64,000 bases of DNA, from NCBI RefSeq assembly GCF_000217935.1, contig NZ_AFHI01000012.1:124001-188000 (forward strand), given 5' to 3'. The stretch's first letter is position 1. Every line of letters starts with the position of its first letter. This DNA is from Rheinheimera sp. A13L. Its GTDB lineage: Bacteria > Pseudomonadota > Gammaproteobacteria > Enterobacterales > Alteromonadaceae. The notes below the pieces were generated by a model, which worked only from the letters and a program-made list of their open reading frames with translations, had not been told where the DNA came from and did no database searches. Of the stretch, positions 9,577-18,808 are shown piece by piece. The translations under genes and the position numbers were made by a program.

Positions 9577-10992
9577 CTAACCAATAACCACACTCTGCCC
9601 TCTGGCTTCCAGTTGCTTTTTCAGCTCAAGTTTTGCTTCTGTATCACCATGTACCAAACGAATTTGTTCAGGGGCTTGGTGCATACCACTGACAAAATGC
9701 AATAGATCCTGTTGGTCGGCGTGAGCTGAGTAACCACCAAGTTGGATTACTTCAGCATGTATAGGGTAGTCCTCGCCATCAAGCTGAAGATAGCCCCCTG
9801 CTTTTGCATACTTGAGTAATGCTGCGCCCGGAGTACCGCGGGCCTGGTAACCAATAAACAAAATTTGATGGCGGGCAGAAGCTAATAAAGCTTTCAGATA
9901 ATTCACTACTCTTCCGCCAGCACACATGCCGCTGGCTGCTATCACTACAGCAGGTCGGCCTGTTTCAGCCAGATGCCTGACAATTTTTTGATGATCATCA
10001 TGAGTGTTGACGGTCAACAACTGCTCAAACTGCAATGGATGCCGGCCCAGTTGCAGCCTCTGTTTTGCTTCGTCATCCCAGAACTGTTTTAATTCTTTGT
10101 ATACAGCAGTAAAGTCAGCGGCTAAGGGCGAGTCGACAATAATATCCAGTTGCTCCCAGTTCAGCTCTTGATGAATAGCCTGGCCTTGCATACGATGAAT
10201 AATATCTTCAAGCTCGTACAACAATTCCTGAGTACGGCCTATGCTGAACGCAGGAATAAGCACAGTGCCATTATCACTCAGTGCTTTTTCCAATACCTGT
10301 TGTAAGCGTTGTTGGCGGTTTTTCCGGTCTTCGTGATTTTTATCACCATAGGTGCTTTCAAGTACCAGTAAGTTGGCACTCTCAAGAGGGGTAGGATCAG
10401 GTAACAAAGGGGTATCACGGGCGCCTAAATCCCCTGAAAACACTGCTTTATACCAGCCTTGTTCTGTACTTGGTTTGTTCGACGGAATCTGATGCAGAAT
10501 TTCAATATAGGCAGAGCCCAGAATATGACCTGCGTTTTGAAAACGCAGTTGAACAGCTTCTGCGCTGCCTTCCAGTTCATACCAAGAGTTGTAGTCACAA
10601 GGCCGCAGCTGGCGTGATACTGCTTTGATAAAACCACTGATCAGCTTTTCATCTCTGGTGATGCCCATTTTTAATGCATCCTCTAACACCAGCGGCAGCA
10701 ATAAAGCCGATGCTTTGCTGCAATAGATGGGCCCTTTAAAACCTGCTGCTATTAAATAAGGAATACGACCAGCATGATCAATATGCACATGAGTCAGCAA
10801 AAGCGCCTGAATACCTTCAAGCGGAAAATCGATCTGCGCTGAATCTGCACCTGCTTTGCCCCTGCCCTGCTCTACGCCTTGAAACAAGCCGCAATCGATC
10901 AGAACGCTTTGTTGTTCGTTGAAAAAATACTGATGGCAGGAGCCTGTTACGCCATCGACAGCGCCATGATGGATAAGAGTTGGATTGTGCAT
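9577..10992 (-). CDS. Metallo-beta-lactamase / beta-CASP fold RNA-processing exonuclease
   Basis: This 471-residue protein has the metal-binding motif THVHIDHAGR (HxHxDH) near residue 66, a beta-CASP insert (LIPAFSIGRTQELLYELE and IIVDSPLA), ASGMCAGGRVVNYL, and the C-terminal YSAHADQQDLL of the RMMBL segment. This architecture matches the CPSF73/YSH1-like bacterial RNases. The substrate in the cell cannot be read from the sequence; RNA cleavage is the family expectation. It stands alone between the polysaccharide genes and the chemotaxis operon and is probably a housekeeping gene. Confidence 0.85.
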   Translation of the reverse strand: MHNPTLIHHGAVDGVTGSCHQYFFNEQQSVLIDCGLFQGVEQGRGKAGADSAQIDFPLEGIQALLLTHVHIDHAGRIPYLIAAGFKGPIYCSKASALLLPLVLEDALKMGITRDEKLISGFIKAVSRQLRPCDYNSWYELEGSAEAVQLRFQNAGHILGSAYIEILHQIPSNKPSTEQGWYKAVFSGDLGARDTPLLPDPTPLESANLLVLESTYGDKNHEDRKNRQQRLQQVLEKALSDNGTVLIPAFSIGRTQELLYELEDIIHRMQGQAIHQELNWEQLDIIVDSPLAADFTAVYKELKQFWDDEAKQRLQLGRHPLQFEQLLTVNTHDDHQKIVRHLAETGRPAVVIAASGMCAGGRVVNYLKALLASARHQILFIGYQARGTPGAALLKYAKAGGYLQLDGEDYPIHAEVIQLGGYSAHADQQDLLHFVSGMHQAPEQIRLVHGDTEAKLELKKQLEARGQSVVIG

Positions 10993-11042
10993 AGCAGTGC
11001 CCTGTGAGCTTCATCCTTGTACAGAAAACTATAGCCATTTAA

Positions 11043-11075
11043 TAAAAAAAAGACCAAGCCCGTATATACCCAGGT
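11043..11075 (-). terminator. Possible terminator of the chemotaxis operon
   Basis: On the minus strand, about 40 bases past the DUF2802 stop, a GGGTATATACGGGC segment with weak self-complementarity is followed by a run of eight T. The stem is poor, so the call rests mostly on the T-run and the position. Confidence 0.35.
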
Positions 11076-11114
11076 AACTTCAAGATGCAGAATTCAGCCA
11101 GAGAAAAGGAGTGG

Positions 11115-11603
11115 TTATTTAGTTTGCTTATGCAGGTTAAACAGCAGTTCAGCTTCCGCCTGAGGCAGTTCACATTCAAGCATGATTTCATCCAGGCTGG
11201 CACCCAAATGGACCATTTTCATCGCTCTGCTGTAAATTTTTGATTCCGGATCAAATAAATGCAGTGATTTTTGTTGTTCGGCCAATTCAGCAACCTGTTG
11301 CATGCCCTGGCCTAAGTGACTTTCCAAAGTGAGCACACGTTGCCCTACCCCAATCACGGTAGAACGCAACTCTTCTACGTCCTGATGGGCACGTTTAAGC
11401 TGTTGTGCCTGATGTTCCAGTTGCTGACTTAATTGCTCAATGTGTTGTTGCTGCTGCCAACTGGCTGCTGCGTTTTCATTAATGATATCCAGCAGCTTTT
11501 TACTTTGACGTGAAGCGAGCGCTGCCATACCTGCAGACAACAACAAAATGGCCACTATTCCCAGTAGCCATATCCATGAAAATTCAGTCAGAAAATTAGC
11601 CAT
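11115..11603 (-). CDS. DUF2802 membrane-anchored coiled-coil protein of the chemotaxis operon
   Basis: The protein has 162 residues: an N-terminal membrane helix (IWLLGIVAILLLSAGMAAL, about residues 11-29), a glutamine-rich coiled coil to about residue 110, and a conserved C-terminal block (SKIYSRAMKMVHLGASLDEI...CELPQAEAELL) that looks like a small helical DNA-binding-like domain. Proteins of this type close the polar chemotaxis operon in Vibrio and Shewanella, immediately after cheW. Its function is unknown. Its start abuts the cheW stop by one base. Confidence 0.75.
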   Translation of the reverse strand: MANFLTEFSWIWLLGIVAILLLSAGMAALASRQSKKLLDIINENAAASWQQQQHIEQLSQQLEHQAQQLKRAHQDVEELRSTVIGVGQRVLTLESHLGQGMQQVAELAEQQKSLHLFDPESKIYSRAMKMVHLGASLDEIMLECELPQAEAELLFNLHKQTK

Positions 11604-12097
11604 TAAATGCTACGGATCTCTTCCCATTCATCATCAGACAGCAGTTTATTCAGATCGACCAGGATCAGTAGTTCACCTTCGCGGTTAGAAACGCCCTGGA
11701 TAAACTTGGCACTTTCGTCTGTGCCTACATTGGGTGCCGTGTCAATTTCAGACTGTTTCAGGTAAACAACTTCAGCTACGCTGTCGACCATAATGCCAAT
11801 CACCTGACGCTCTGATTCGATGATCACAATGCGGCTGTTGTCAGTCACTTCTGAAGGCGGCAAACCAAAACGCGCACGGGTATCAATCACTGTGACTACG
11901 TTGCCACGTAAATTGATAATACCCATGACATAATCAGGCGCACCAGGCACCGGGGCTATGTCTGTATATCGCAAAACTTCCTGCACCTGCATGACATTAA
12001 TACCGTAGGTTTCTTCCTGCAGTTTAAAAGTCACCCATTGCAGCACTAAGTCTGTGACTTCTTTAGTTTTGCCAGATTGTGCTGTTAAATTACTCAT
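11603..12097 (-). CDS. cheW: Chemotaxis coupling protein CheW
   Basis: CheW couples chemoreceptors to CheA in the signalling array. The 164-residue single-domain protein shows WVTFKLQEETYGINVMQVQEV, VPGAPDYVMGIINLRGNVV and IDTRARFGL, all typical of CheW. The length is normal. It lies 40 bases after parP in the same operon, as in Vibrio. Confidence 0.95.
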   Translation of the reverse strand: MSNLTAQSGKTKEVTDLVLQWVTFKLQEETYGINVMQVQEVLRYTDIAPVPGAPDYVMGIINLRGNVVTVIDTRARFGLPPSEVTDNSRIVIIESERQVIGIMVDSVAEVVYLKQSEIDTAPNVGTDESAKFIQGVSNREGELLILVDLNKLLSDDEWEEIRSI

Positions 12098-12137
12098 GCA
12101 TAGCTCCTACCCAGAAGTTAAATTCTTTTACACTCAA

Positions 12138-12857
12138 TCAGTGCTGACTATTCATACCCTTTGCCAATAAAGCAATCAGAGCGTCTACGTCCAGCAAAGC
12201 ACACATATGTTGTTTTATTAAACCAGCGAGCCAAGGCCTTTTGCCTTCGGATTCCCGCCACTTTACTTCGTCTTGCTCTAAGGCAATGGTGTTGACCAAA
12301 GTATCACAAGCAAGGCCCCAATGGCTATTGCCAAGCATAATAACATATTGATAGTTTAGCTTTTCTGCCAGCCCTTGGTCATATTTTTCTGGCATGACCC
12401 AAAGCGCAGTATCGACCACATTAATTTTTTGCTCACGGTACAACATCACACCTTTGAGCCATTCGGGCTGACCTGGTAATGAGCTGATAGGCATTATCTT
12501 ATGAATACCACCCAGCGCTTTCAAAGGTAATGCTACTTTTAAACCCGCCACCGTAAAAAACAACGCCTGAAAACGGCCTTTTCGGTAGTCTTTTACCACA
12601 GGTGCCGCAGCTTTTACTGCAGGAACAGCAGGCGCCACCTTCACTTGTTCAACCACAGGGGCAACCGGAGCTACAACAGCGGGTTTTGCGATCACCGGAG
12701 CTTTAACAGGTGCAACAACAGGGGCCGATACCGGAGCCAGCAGTTCATTCAGTTGTTGCTTTTTCGCTTGCTGAATAGGCGTTTCGACCACGTCATCGGT
12801 CAACAAAGCATTCAAATAATGCTTCATGACTTTTTGGCTGGCTTGTAAATCGCTCAT
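12138..12857 (-). CDS. parP: ParP-like CheW-domain protein for polar chemotaxis arrays
   Basis: The protein has 239 residues. The N-terminal half is a low-complexity Pro/Val/Ala linker (about residues 40-90). The C-terminal half is a CheW-like fold (FFTVAGLKVALPLKALGGI ... LPGQPEWLKGVMLYREQKI). Its place between a ParA-type ATPase gene and cheW is the parC-parP-cheW order of Vibrio. There ParP is known to tether CheA arrays to the pole through a CheW-like array-integration domain. The name is assigned from this context plus the domain. Confidence 0.8.
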   Translation of the reverse strand: MSDLQASQKVMKHYLNALLTDDVVETPIQQAKKQQLNELLAPVSAPVVAPVKAPVIAKPAVVAPVAPVVEQVKVAPAVPAVKAAAPVVKDYRKGRFQALFFTVAGLKVALPLKALGGIHKIMPISSLPGQPEWLKGVMLYREQKINVVDTALWVMPEKYDQGLAEKLNYQYVIMLGNSHWGLACDTLVNTIALEQDEVKWRESEGKRPWLAGLIKQHMCALLDVDALIALLAKGMNSQH

Positions 12858-12858
12858 C

Positions 12859-13638
12859 TTAGTTCTCCGGCGCTAACTGCAATAAATAGGTTAGCAACGT
12901 ATTGTAAGCAAAGACACCACGGGATTTTGGCGCGAATACAGGGGGTGGAGTCTGAGCCAGGCTGGCATCACGGAACTTAGTGTCAATAGGAATGACGGCA
13001 GACCACACCCTTTCCTGATACTGAGCTTTTAACGCTTTGTAAGCATCTAAGGAGGCTTTGGTTCTTTTATCGTACATAGTGGGCACTATGGTAAAAGCGT
13101 AATCCTGTGGCGCTGAACTGTGCATCAGTTGCATAGTGGCAATCATCCGGTCCAGACCTTTTAATGCCAGAAACTCTGTCTGCACCGGTATTAAAATACG
13201 GTCACAGGCAGCCATGGCATTCACCATCAGCACACCAATAACAGGAGGGCAATCAATCAGCACATAGTCATAGTCGTTTTCAATTTTTTGCAGAGCTTTT
13301 TTCAGAATAAGCCCCATACCACCTTGTTGACCATGAGAACGATCAAGAGTGGCCAGCGCCATAGAAGTAGGCAATATATCCAGATTGGGCATACCGCTTG
13401 GGCAAAGTGACTGCAAAATTTCTTCGCCGGTAATGTCTTTACCACGCAGAAAAATATCGTAGACGCTGACTTCCAGCTCTTCAGCATCAATGCCGAAATA
13501 GTAGGTAAGCGAGCCATGAGGGTCAGTATCGATCAGTAAAACACGATGGCCACGCTGTGCAAGCAAAGCGCCTAAGGTTACTGTAGTGGTAGTTTTTCCA
13601 ACCCCACCCTTTTGATTTGCGATAGTCCAAACAACCAA
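12859..13638 (-). CDS. parC: ParC-like ParA-family ATPase positioning chemotaxis arrays
   Basis: This MinD/ParA-type ATPase contains the deviant Walker A NQKGGVGKTTTTVTLG at the very N-terminus, LLIDTDPHGSLTYYFG (Walker A') and VLIDCPPVIGVLMVNA (Walker B). I chose the TTG at 13638, two bases after the motD stop. It gives 259 residues starting (M)VVWTIANQKGG, matching the usual start of the family, and AGGAA lies upstream. An ATG at 13713 would add 25 residues inside motD. In Vibrio, ParC recruits the chemotaxis array to the old pole. Confidence 0.85.
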   Translation of the reverse strand: MVVWTIANQKGGVGKTTTTVTLGALLAQRGHRVLLIDTDPHGSLTYYFGIDAEELEVSVYDIFLRGKDITGEEILQSLCPSGMPNLDILPTSMALATLDRSHGQQGGMGLILKKALQKIENDYDYVLIDCPPVIGVLMVNAMAACDRILIPVQTEFLALKGLDRMIATMQLMHSSAPQDYAFTIVPTMYDKRTKASLDAYKALKAQYQERVWSAVIPIDTKFRDASLAQTPPPVFAPKSRGVFAYNTLLTYLLQLAPEN

Positions 13639-13639
13639 T

Positions 13640-14626
13640 TTACTGTTCCTGCTCAATAGGTGGCTCTTCTTCGCCTGGTTCAGGCGGTCTGGTTGTGATC
13701 CGTATGCCACCATGAGGTAAGCGGATCACCCGTATTTGTTGCTGTTCTTGCGCGGCAGCCGCTTCAGCTGCCTGTTCTGCTGCAGTTTCCGGTTCGGCTG
13801 CCTCTGGTGTTTCAACCACAACAGCTTCGTATGCATACTTAGACAAAGCTATCACCACCTTGCGGTTTTGACTGCGTCCTTGTGCCGTAGCGTTATCTGC
13901 AAAAGGGGAATATTGCCCATAGCCTTCAATCGCCATACGTTCAGGTTCTATACCTAACTCTTCCAATAAACGGACTATAGAAGCAGCCCGCGCTACGGAC
14001 AATTCCCAGTTCGATGGAAACTGCTCGGTGCGGATAGGTACCGAATCAGTATAACCCCGTACTCTTAAAAAATTATTCGTCTGCTTTAAAATAGCAGTTA
14101 ATTCAGTGATGACCGCAGAAGCTGAACTGTTTGAACGGGCACTGCCACTGCCAAACAATAGGCCACTATTGAGTTCAACCGTTAACCAGTCTTCGTCTAA
14201 TGTAACTTTGGCTAACCCCGACTCGATCAAAGTGCGCAAAGCACGATTGATGTCTTTTTGCATCCCCACTAAAGGGCTGCCAAGTTTAGTACTGTCTATC
14301 TGTTCTAACTTCGAATTATCCGCCAGTAAAGTGGGGCCTGTAGCGTCTTCCAACCCTGAACCATACAATTCAAAATCACTTTGCGGGTGAATATCAGGTT
14401 GTACAGATTGCCCCTGGATACCTGTACCTGTTTTTTCTGTCGCTACAAACACTTTCGAAATAGTGTCCTGTAAGGCTTTAAACTGCTCACGCTCCATATT
14501 GGCCATTGAATACAGCACGACAAAAAGTGCAAACAACAAGGTCATATAATCGGCATAAGACACCAGCCAACGTTCTGAATCTGACTTTTCCGCTTCACTG
14601 GCGGCAGAACGGCGAGGCCTGTACAT
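13640..14626 (-). CDS. motD: Flagellar motor stator protein MotD (MotB family)
   Basis: The protein has 328 residues. One N-terminal membrane helix carries the ion-binding aspartate (SYADYMTLLFALFVVLYS, Asp at about residue 26). The OmpA-like peptidoglycan-binding domain follows (LRVRGYTDSVPIRTEQFPSNWELSVARAASIV). The C-terminus is Ala/Glu/Pro-rich and ends EEEPPIEQEQ. It is adjacent to motC downstream of cheB, the arrangement known from Pseudomonas motCD. Whether it uses protons or sodium cannot be settled from the sequence. Confidence 0.9.
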   Translation of the reverse strand: MYRPRRSAASEAEKSDSERWLVSYADYMTLLFALFVVLYSMANMEREQFKALQDTISKVFVATEKTGTGIQGQSVQPDIHPQSDFELYGSGLEDATGPTLLADNSKLEQIDSTKLGSPLVGMQKDINRALRTLIESGLAKVTLDEDWLTVELNSGLLFGSGSARSNSSASAVITELTAILKQTNNFLRVRGYTDSVPIRTEQFPSNWELSVARAASIVRLLEELGIEPERMAIEGYGQYSPFADNATAQGRSQNRKVVIALSKYAYEAVVVETPEAAEPETAAEQAAEAAAAQEQQQIRVIRLPHGGIRITTRPPEPGEEEPPIEQEQ

Positions 14627-15370
14627 TTAAGTGGCTCTGTATGCCATCAGTTTGGATTCCACACTGCGTGGGTTTTCCCCCAGCGCTATAGAACACAAAC
14701 CTTCGATCACCATGGAATGAAACAAAGCCCGCTCTTCAACTAACACTTTGATTTTATTAAATATAGGTATAAAGACAAAGTTAGCTAAGCCCACGCCATA
14801 AATAGTAGCGACAAAAGCGGTAGCAATGCCCTGCCCTAATTCATCCGGGTTGGAAATATTAGACAAGGCCAGAATAAGCCCAAGCACGGCGCCAACTATA
14901 CCTATAGTCGGACTATAGCCACCCATAGCTTCAAATACCTTTGCTGCTCTTAATAAACGTTCTTTTTCCAGATGCAGTTCTGTATCGAGGATATCCTGCA
15001 ATATTTTGGCTTCAGTGCCATCCACCAGTAAGTTCAAACCACGCTTTAACAAGGGTTGCTCTTCGTTCAGCGCATCCTGTTCTAAGGATAAAAAACCTTG
15101 CAGGCGAGCCGAATGCCCCCATTGGGTAATACGTTCTATGGTCGAATCGAAGTCCAGTTTAGGCGGCGTAATGACCCAGGGCAGCAAGCTCATGCTCAAA
15201 CGAAACTGTGAAGCCGGACTTTGGATCAGCACAGCACCCAAAGTACCACCAAACACAATTAAAAAAGCAGGCCCATGCAACAAGGTTAGAACATCTCCAC
15301 CTTCCTGACTAAAACCGCCCACTATAGCCACTAACGCAATAATAATACCGGCAAGAGTAAGCTTATCCAT
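14627..15370 (-). CDS. motC: Flagellar motor stator protein MotC (MotA family)
   Basis: The 247-residue stator subunit has four membrane segments: two at the N-terminus ([22 protein letters not shown]-like stretch) and two in the second half ([18 protein letters not shown] and [23 protein letters not shown]). The MotA_ExbB-type Pro-Thr-x-Gly-Ile-Val-Gly-Ala segment is clear. It overlaps the end of cheB by eight bases and abuts motD. It pairs with MotD to form an ion channel that drives the motor. Confidence 0.92.
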   Translation of the reverse strand: MDKLTLAGIIIALVAIVGGFSQEGGDVLTLLHGPAFLIVFGGTLGAVLIQSPASQFRLSMSLLPWVITPPKLDFDSTIERITQWGHSARLQGFLSLEQDALNEEQPLLKRGLNLLVDGTEAKILQDILDTELHLEKERLLRAAKVFEAMGGYSPTIGIVGAVLGLILALSNISNPDELGQGIATAFVATIYGVGLANFVFIPIFNKIKVLVEERALFHSMVIEGLCSIALGENPRSVESKLMAYRAT

Positions 15371-16559
15371 TGCCTACTTCTGCAATAAGACGGTTTGCCA
15401 CATCAGATAACGCCACTTCAAGATGAGTCAAGCCTGCAGCAGTCACAGCCTGCGGCATGCCATAAACCACACAACTGGCCTCATCCTGCGCCCAGATCCG
15501 GGAACCGGATTGCTTCAGTAAACGAGCGCCTTCACGGCCATCCGATCCCATACCTGTCAGCACTATCGCCAGTACCTTGTCGTTAAAGACTTTAGCAGCA
15601 GTACCAAAAGTAATATCAACGCTGGGTTTAAAGGTAATACGAGGTGAATCGTCTTCGCGCACCCTGAGCCTGGCCTGGTTTTCATTGCCATCAACCAGCA
15701 TTTGTTTACCACCTGGCGCCAGATAAGCCACACCAGGTCGCAGAATATCGTTGTCTGCGGCTTCTTTGACTTCAATTTTCGCCAGACCATTTAAACGGGC
15801 AGCAAAAGCGCCGGTAAAAGCAGCCGGCATATGCTGAATAAGCACAATGGGCAAAGGGAAATTAGCAGGCAAAGCGGTAATGATTTGTTGCAGAGCTACA
15901 GGTCCGCCTGTTGACGTACCAATAGCGACCAGTTTGTAGTTTTTGCCGCTGGATTCAAAATTAGCAGTACGTTGTGATTCAGCGCGTTCTGCTGCTCTGT
16001 TTTGTAACTCTGCCCGCTCAGCCAATGCTCTGGCCGCCAGACTTTGAGCCAAAGGTGCTCTTGCTGTTGTAGCAGAAGCACTGGCCGCAGGAGCTGGTGC
16101 AGTGCGGGATGACAAAGTAGAGCCTGTGTTTCCCGTTAAACTGGATGGTCTGCTGATCACCCGACGACGCGCCACTGTTTTCACCCGCTGACGTAATACA
16201 TCAGCGGCTTCAGCTTTATCACGGGCTATGTCTTCGAATTTTTTCGGCAGGAAATCTATAGCGCCAGCTTCCAGTGCATCTAACGTGGCTTTTGCACCTT
16301 CGTGAGTTAAAGATGAAAACATCAGAATAGGTGTGCGCTGTACCTTTAAGATTTCGCGAACAGCCTGAATGCCATCCATCACTGGCATTTCTATGTCCAT
16401 CGTTATCACGTCAGGCCTTAAGGCCAACGCTTTTTCCACCGCCTCTTTACCATTATTGGCGGTGGCAATGACCTCTAACTCGGCATCCTGACTCAGTATT
16501 TCCGTCAGACGGCGACGGAAAAAACTTGAATCATCAACAACTAATACCCTGATGGTCAT
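15363..16559 (-). CDS. cheB: Protein-glutamate methylesterase/deamidase CheB
   Basis: CheB removes methyl groups from chemoreceptors during adaptation. The 398-residue protein has an N-terminal receiver domain ([14 protein letters not shown]; phospho-acceptor Asp55 in [11 protein letters not shown]), a Ser/Ala-rich linker (about residues 135-205), and a C-terminal methylesterase with the triad in GTSTGGP (Ser), IQHMP (His) and GMGSDG (Asp). No cheR lies in this operon. Confidence 0.96.
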   Translation of the reverse strand: MTIRVLVVDDSSFFRRRLTEILSQDAELEVIATANNGKEAVEKALALRPDVITMDIEMPVMDGIQAVREILKVQRTPILMFSSLTHEGAKATLDALEAGAIDFLPKKFEDIARDKAEAADVLRQRVKTVARRRVISRPSSLTGNTGSTLSSRTAPAPAASASATTARAPLAQSLAARALAERAELQNRAAERAESQRTANFESSGKNYKLVAIGTSTGGPVALQQIITALPANFPLPIVLIQHMPAAFTGAFAARLNGLAKIEVKEAADNDILRPGVAYLAPGGKQMLVDGNENQARLRVREDDSPRITFKPSVDITFGTAAKVFNDKVLAIVLTGMGSDGREGARLLKQSGSRIWAQDEASCVVYGMPQAVTAAGLTHLEVALSDVANRLIAEVGNG

Positions 16560-16570
16560 ACTTCACTCTC

Positions 16571-18793
16571 TTAGGCTGAGAATTTATCAAAGCGATCAAA
16601 TTTTATTTTGGAACGTTTGGCATAATGCTTCAGCAAGTTAGGCACATCCAGAATAAGCGCTATACCGCCGTCTGATGTGATAGTAGCGCCAGCCATGCCC
16701 GGAGTACCTTGCAATAAGGCATCCAGAGGTTTGATCACTACTTCTTCCTGACCAATCAGAGAATCCACTACAAAACCAATTTGTTGGGTACCAATTTGCA
16801 CTATCACCACATGACCCTGCTCGCGACGGATCTTTTTGGTCGAACCTTTCACCAGCCAGTGCTCGAGATAAAACAACGGAATGGCTTTATTCCGAACCAC
16901 TATGGTCAACTGGCCATCCACATTGTTGGTTTTTGCCAGGTCCAGATGGAAAATTTCGTTGACTGTCGCCAATGGCAAGGCAAAAGTTTGTTCGCCTACT
17001 ATCACCATCAAGGTTGGCAATATTGCCAAAGTCAGCGGCACTTTAATTTCTAAGATAGTGCCCTGACCTAACTTGGAGTTGATATGCACTGTGCCGTTAA
17101 GTTGGGTAATTTTGGTTTTCACCACATCCATACCCACACCACGACCAGAAATATCAGAAATTTGCTCTTTGGTTGAAAAGCCTGGCGCAAAAATCAGATT
17201 AAAGGCTTCAGTGTCTGACATACGGGCTGCCGCATCAGGTTCAAGTACACCACGTTTAATGGCTATGCCTTTAAGTTTTTCCGGATCCATACCTGCACCA
17301 TCATCAGTGATGGTTAACAGAATATGATCACCAGCCTGAGACGCCGCTAATCTGACTAAACCTGTGCGTGGCTTACCGGCTTTCACACGAACGTCCGGCA
17401 TTTCAATACCATGGTCAACCGAGTTACGCACTAAGTGGACCAATGGATCGGCCAAAGCTTCAACCAGGTTTTTATCTAAATCTGTTTCTTCCCCTTCCAG
17501 CACAAGGTTAATGTCCTTTTGCAGAGAACGGGCTAAGTCGCGTACAACCCTTGGGAAACGGCCAAATACTTTTTTGATCGGCTGCATCCGGGTTTTCATC
17601 ACAGCACCTTGTAAATCGGCTGTGACTACGTCGAGGTTCGCTATGGCTTTGCTCATTTCTTCATTCTGAGCAGTGCCGGATAAACTCACTAAACGGTTAC
17701 GCACTAAAACTAATTCACCAACCATGTTCATGATTTGATCCAAACGTTTGGTATCAACACGAACTGTAGTTTCTGGCTGGTTGGCGGCTGCTTTTGGATC
17801 GGCATCCGGATCTTTTGGCGCTGCAGCTACAGGAGCTGGTTTTGGTGCTGCAGCAGGTGCAGGAGTTGGGGCTGGCGCTTTGGCAGGCTCTGCAGCTTTG
17901 GCTACAGGTGCTGCTTTTGCAGTTTCAGCCGGGCCAACAGGCGCTTTGCCTTTACCATGCAAATCGTCCAGTAAAGATTCAAATTCGTCGTCAGAGATGT
18001 CATCCGCTGATGCAGCTTTGGCTTTTTCTGGCGCTTTAGCCGGTGCTTTTTCTGCAGGCTTAGCAGCAACAGGTGTAGCTGCTTCACCAGGGATAAAGGA
18101 ACCCTGGCCATGTAGCTGATCTAAAATAGCTTCAAATTCATCGTCTGTGATGTCTTCACTGGCTGTTTCTTTCACCGCAGGTGGAGGTAAGTTGGCAGAC
18201 GTATCACGGCCCGGAGCTCCGGCACCATGCAATTCATCCAGCAGAGATTCAAATTCGTCGTCGCTGATTTCATCAATGGAAGATGAAGTTTCAACAGCCG
18301 GAACTGTAGCAAACTCAACTACAGCATCAAACTCTTCCATGCTGATTTCAGCTTCTGGTTCAGGTTCAGCTGCAACAGCATGATGGGCATGCTCGTCTTC
18401 CGACTCAGGCATGCTCAGGCGATGCAAAGCTTCAATAATAGCAGGATCAGCCGGAGTCAGAGGTTCGCGGTTTTGCACATCGGCAAACATAGCGTTGACC
18501 GCATCCAGAGCTTGTAAAATAACATCCATCAATTCTGCAGTGACACGACGTTTACCGGTCCGCAAAATATCAAACACGTTTTCGGCGCCATGGCAGGCGT
18601 CAACTAATTCAGTCAGCGATAAAAATCCAGCGCCACCTTTAACGGTGTGGAAACCACGGAAAATGGCATTTAATAAATTTGCGTCATCCGGATTATTTTC
18701 CAGCTCAACCAACTGCTCTTGCAGTAGTTCAAGGATCTCGCCGGCTTCGACTAGGAAATCCTGTAAAATATCCTCATCTAAATCAAAGCCCAT
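16571..18793 (-). CDS. cheA: Chemotaxis histidine kinase CheA
   Basis: CheA phosphorylates CheY and CheB in response to receptors. The 740-residue protein has a P1 HPt domain (FRGFHTVKGGAGF, phospho-His49), P3 dimerisation (TTVRVDTKRLDQIMNMVGEL, about 343-362), a P4 kinase (LVRNSVDHGIEMP, DDGAGMD, GRGVGMDVV) and a P5 CheW-like regulatory domain. Between P1 and P3 there is no typical P2. Instead three copies of a DDEFE-x2-LD-x-LHG motif (about residues 174-190, 213-229, 264-280) sit in an Ala/Pro-rich linker. In Vibrio CheA a linker region (LID) binds ParC/ParP, and these repeats occupy that position. Confidence 0.97.
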   Translation of the reverse strand: MGFDLDEDILQDFLVEAGEILELLQEQLVELENNPDDANLLNAIFRGFHTVKGGAGFLSLTELVDACHGAENVFDILRTGKRRVTAELMDVILQALDAVNAMFADVQNREPLTPADPAIIEALHRLSMPESEDEHAHHAVAAEPEPEAEISMEEFDAVVEFATVPAVETSSSIDEISDDEFESLLDELHGAGAPGRDTSANLPPPAVKETASEDITDDEFEAILDQLHGQGSFIPGEAATPVAAKPAEKAPAKAPEKAKAASADDISDDEFESLLDDLHGKGKAPVGPAETAKAAPVAKAAEPAKAPAPTPAPAAAPKPAPVAAAPKDPDADPKAAANQPETTVRVDTKRLDQIMNMVGELVLVRNRLVSLSGTAQNEEMSKAIANLDVVTADLQGAVMKTRMQPIKKVFGRFPRVVRDLARSLQKDINLVLEGEETDLDKNLVEALADPLVHLVRNSVDHGIEMPDVRVKAGKPRTGLVRLAASQAGDHILLTITDDGAGMDPEKLKGIAIKRGVLEPDAAARMSDTEAFNLIFAPGFSTKEQISDISGRGVGMDVVKTKITQLNGTVHINSKLGQGTILEIKVPLTLAILPTLMVIVGEQTFALPLATVNEIFHLDLAKTNNVDGQLTIVVRNKAIPLFYLEHWLVKGSTKKIRREQGHVVIVQIGTQQIGFVVDSLIGQEEVVIKPLDALLQGTPGMAGATITSDGGIALILDVPNLLKHYAKRSKIKFDRFDKFSA

Positions 18794-18808
18794 GCTACAG
18801 CTCCCCTT

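Noticed and set aside
17735-18383. Long Ala/Ser-rich plus-strand frames antisense to cheA
   Set aside because: They are mirror frames of the Ala/Pro-rich CheA linker; composition alone explains the lack of stops.
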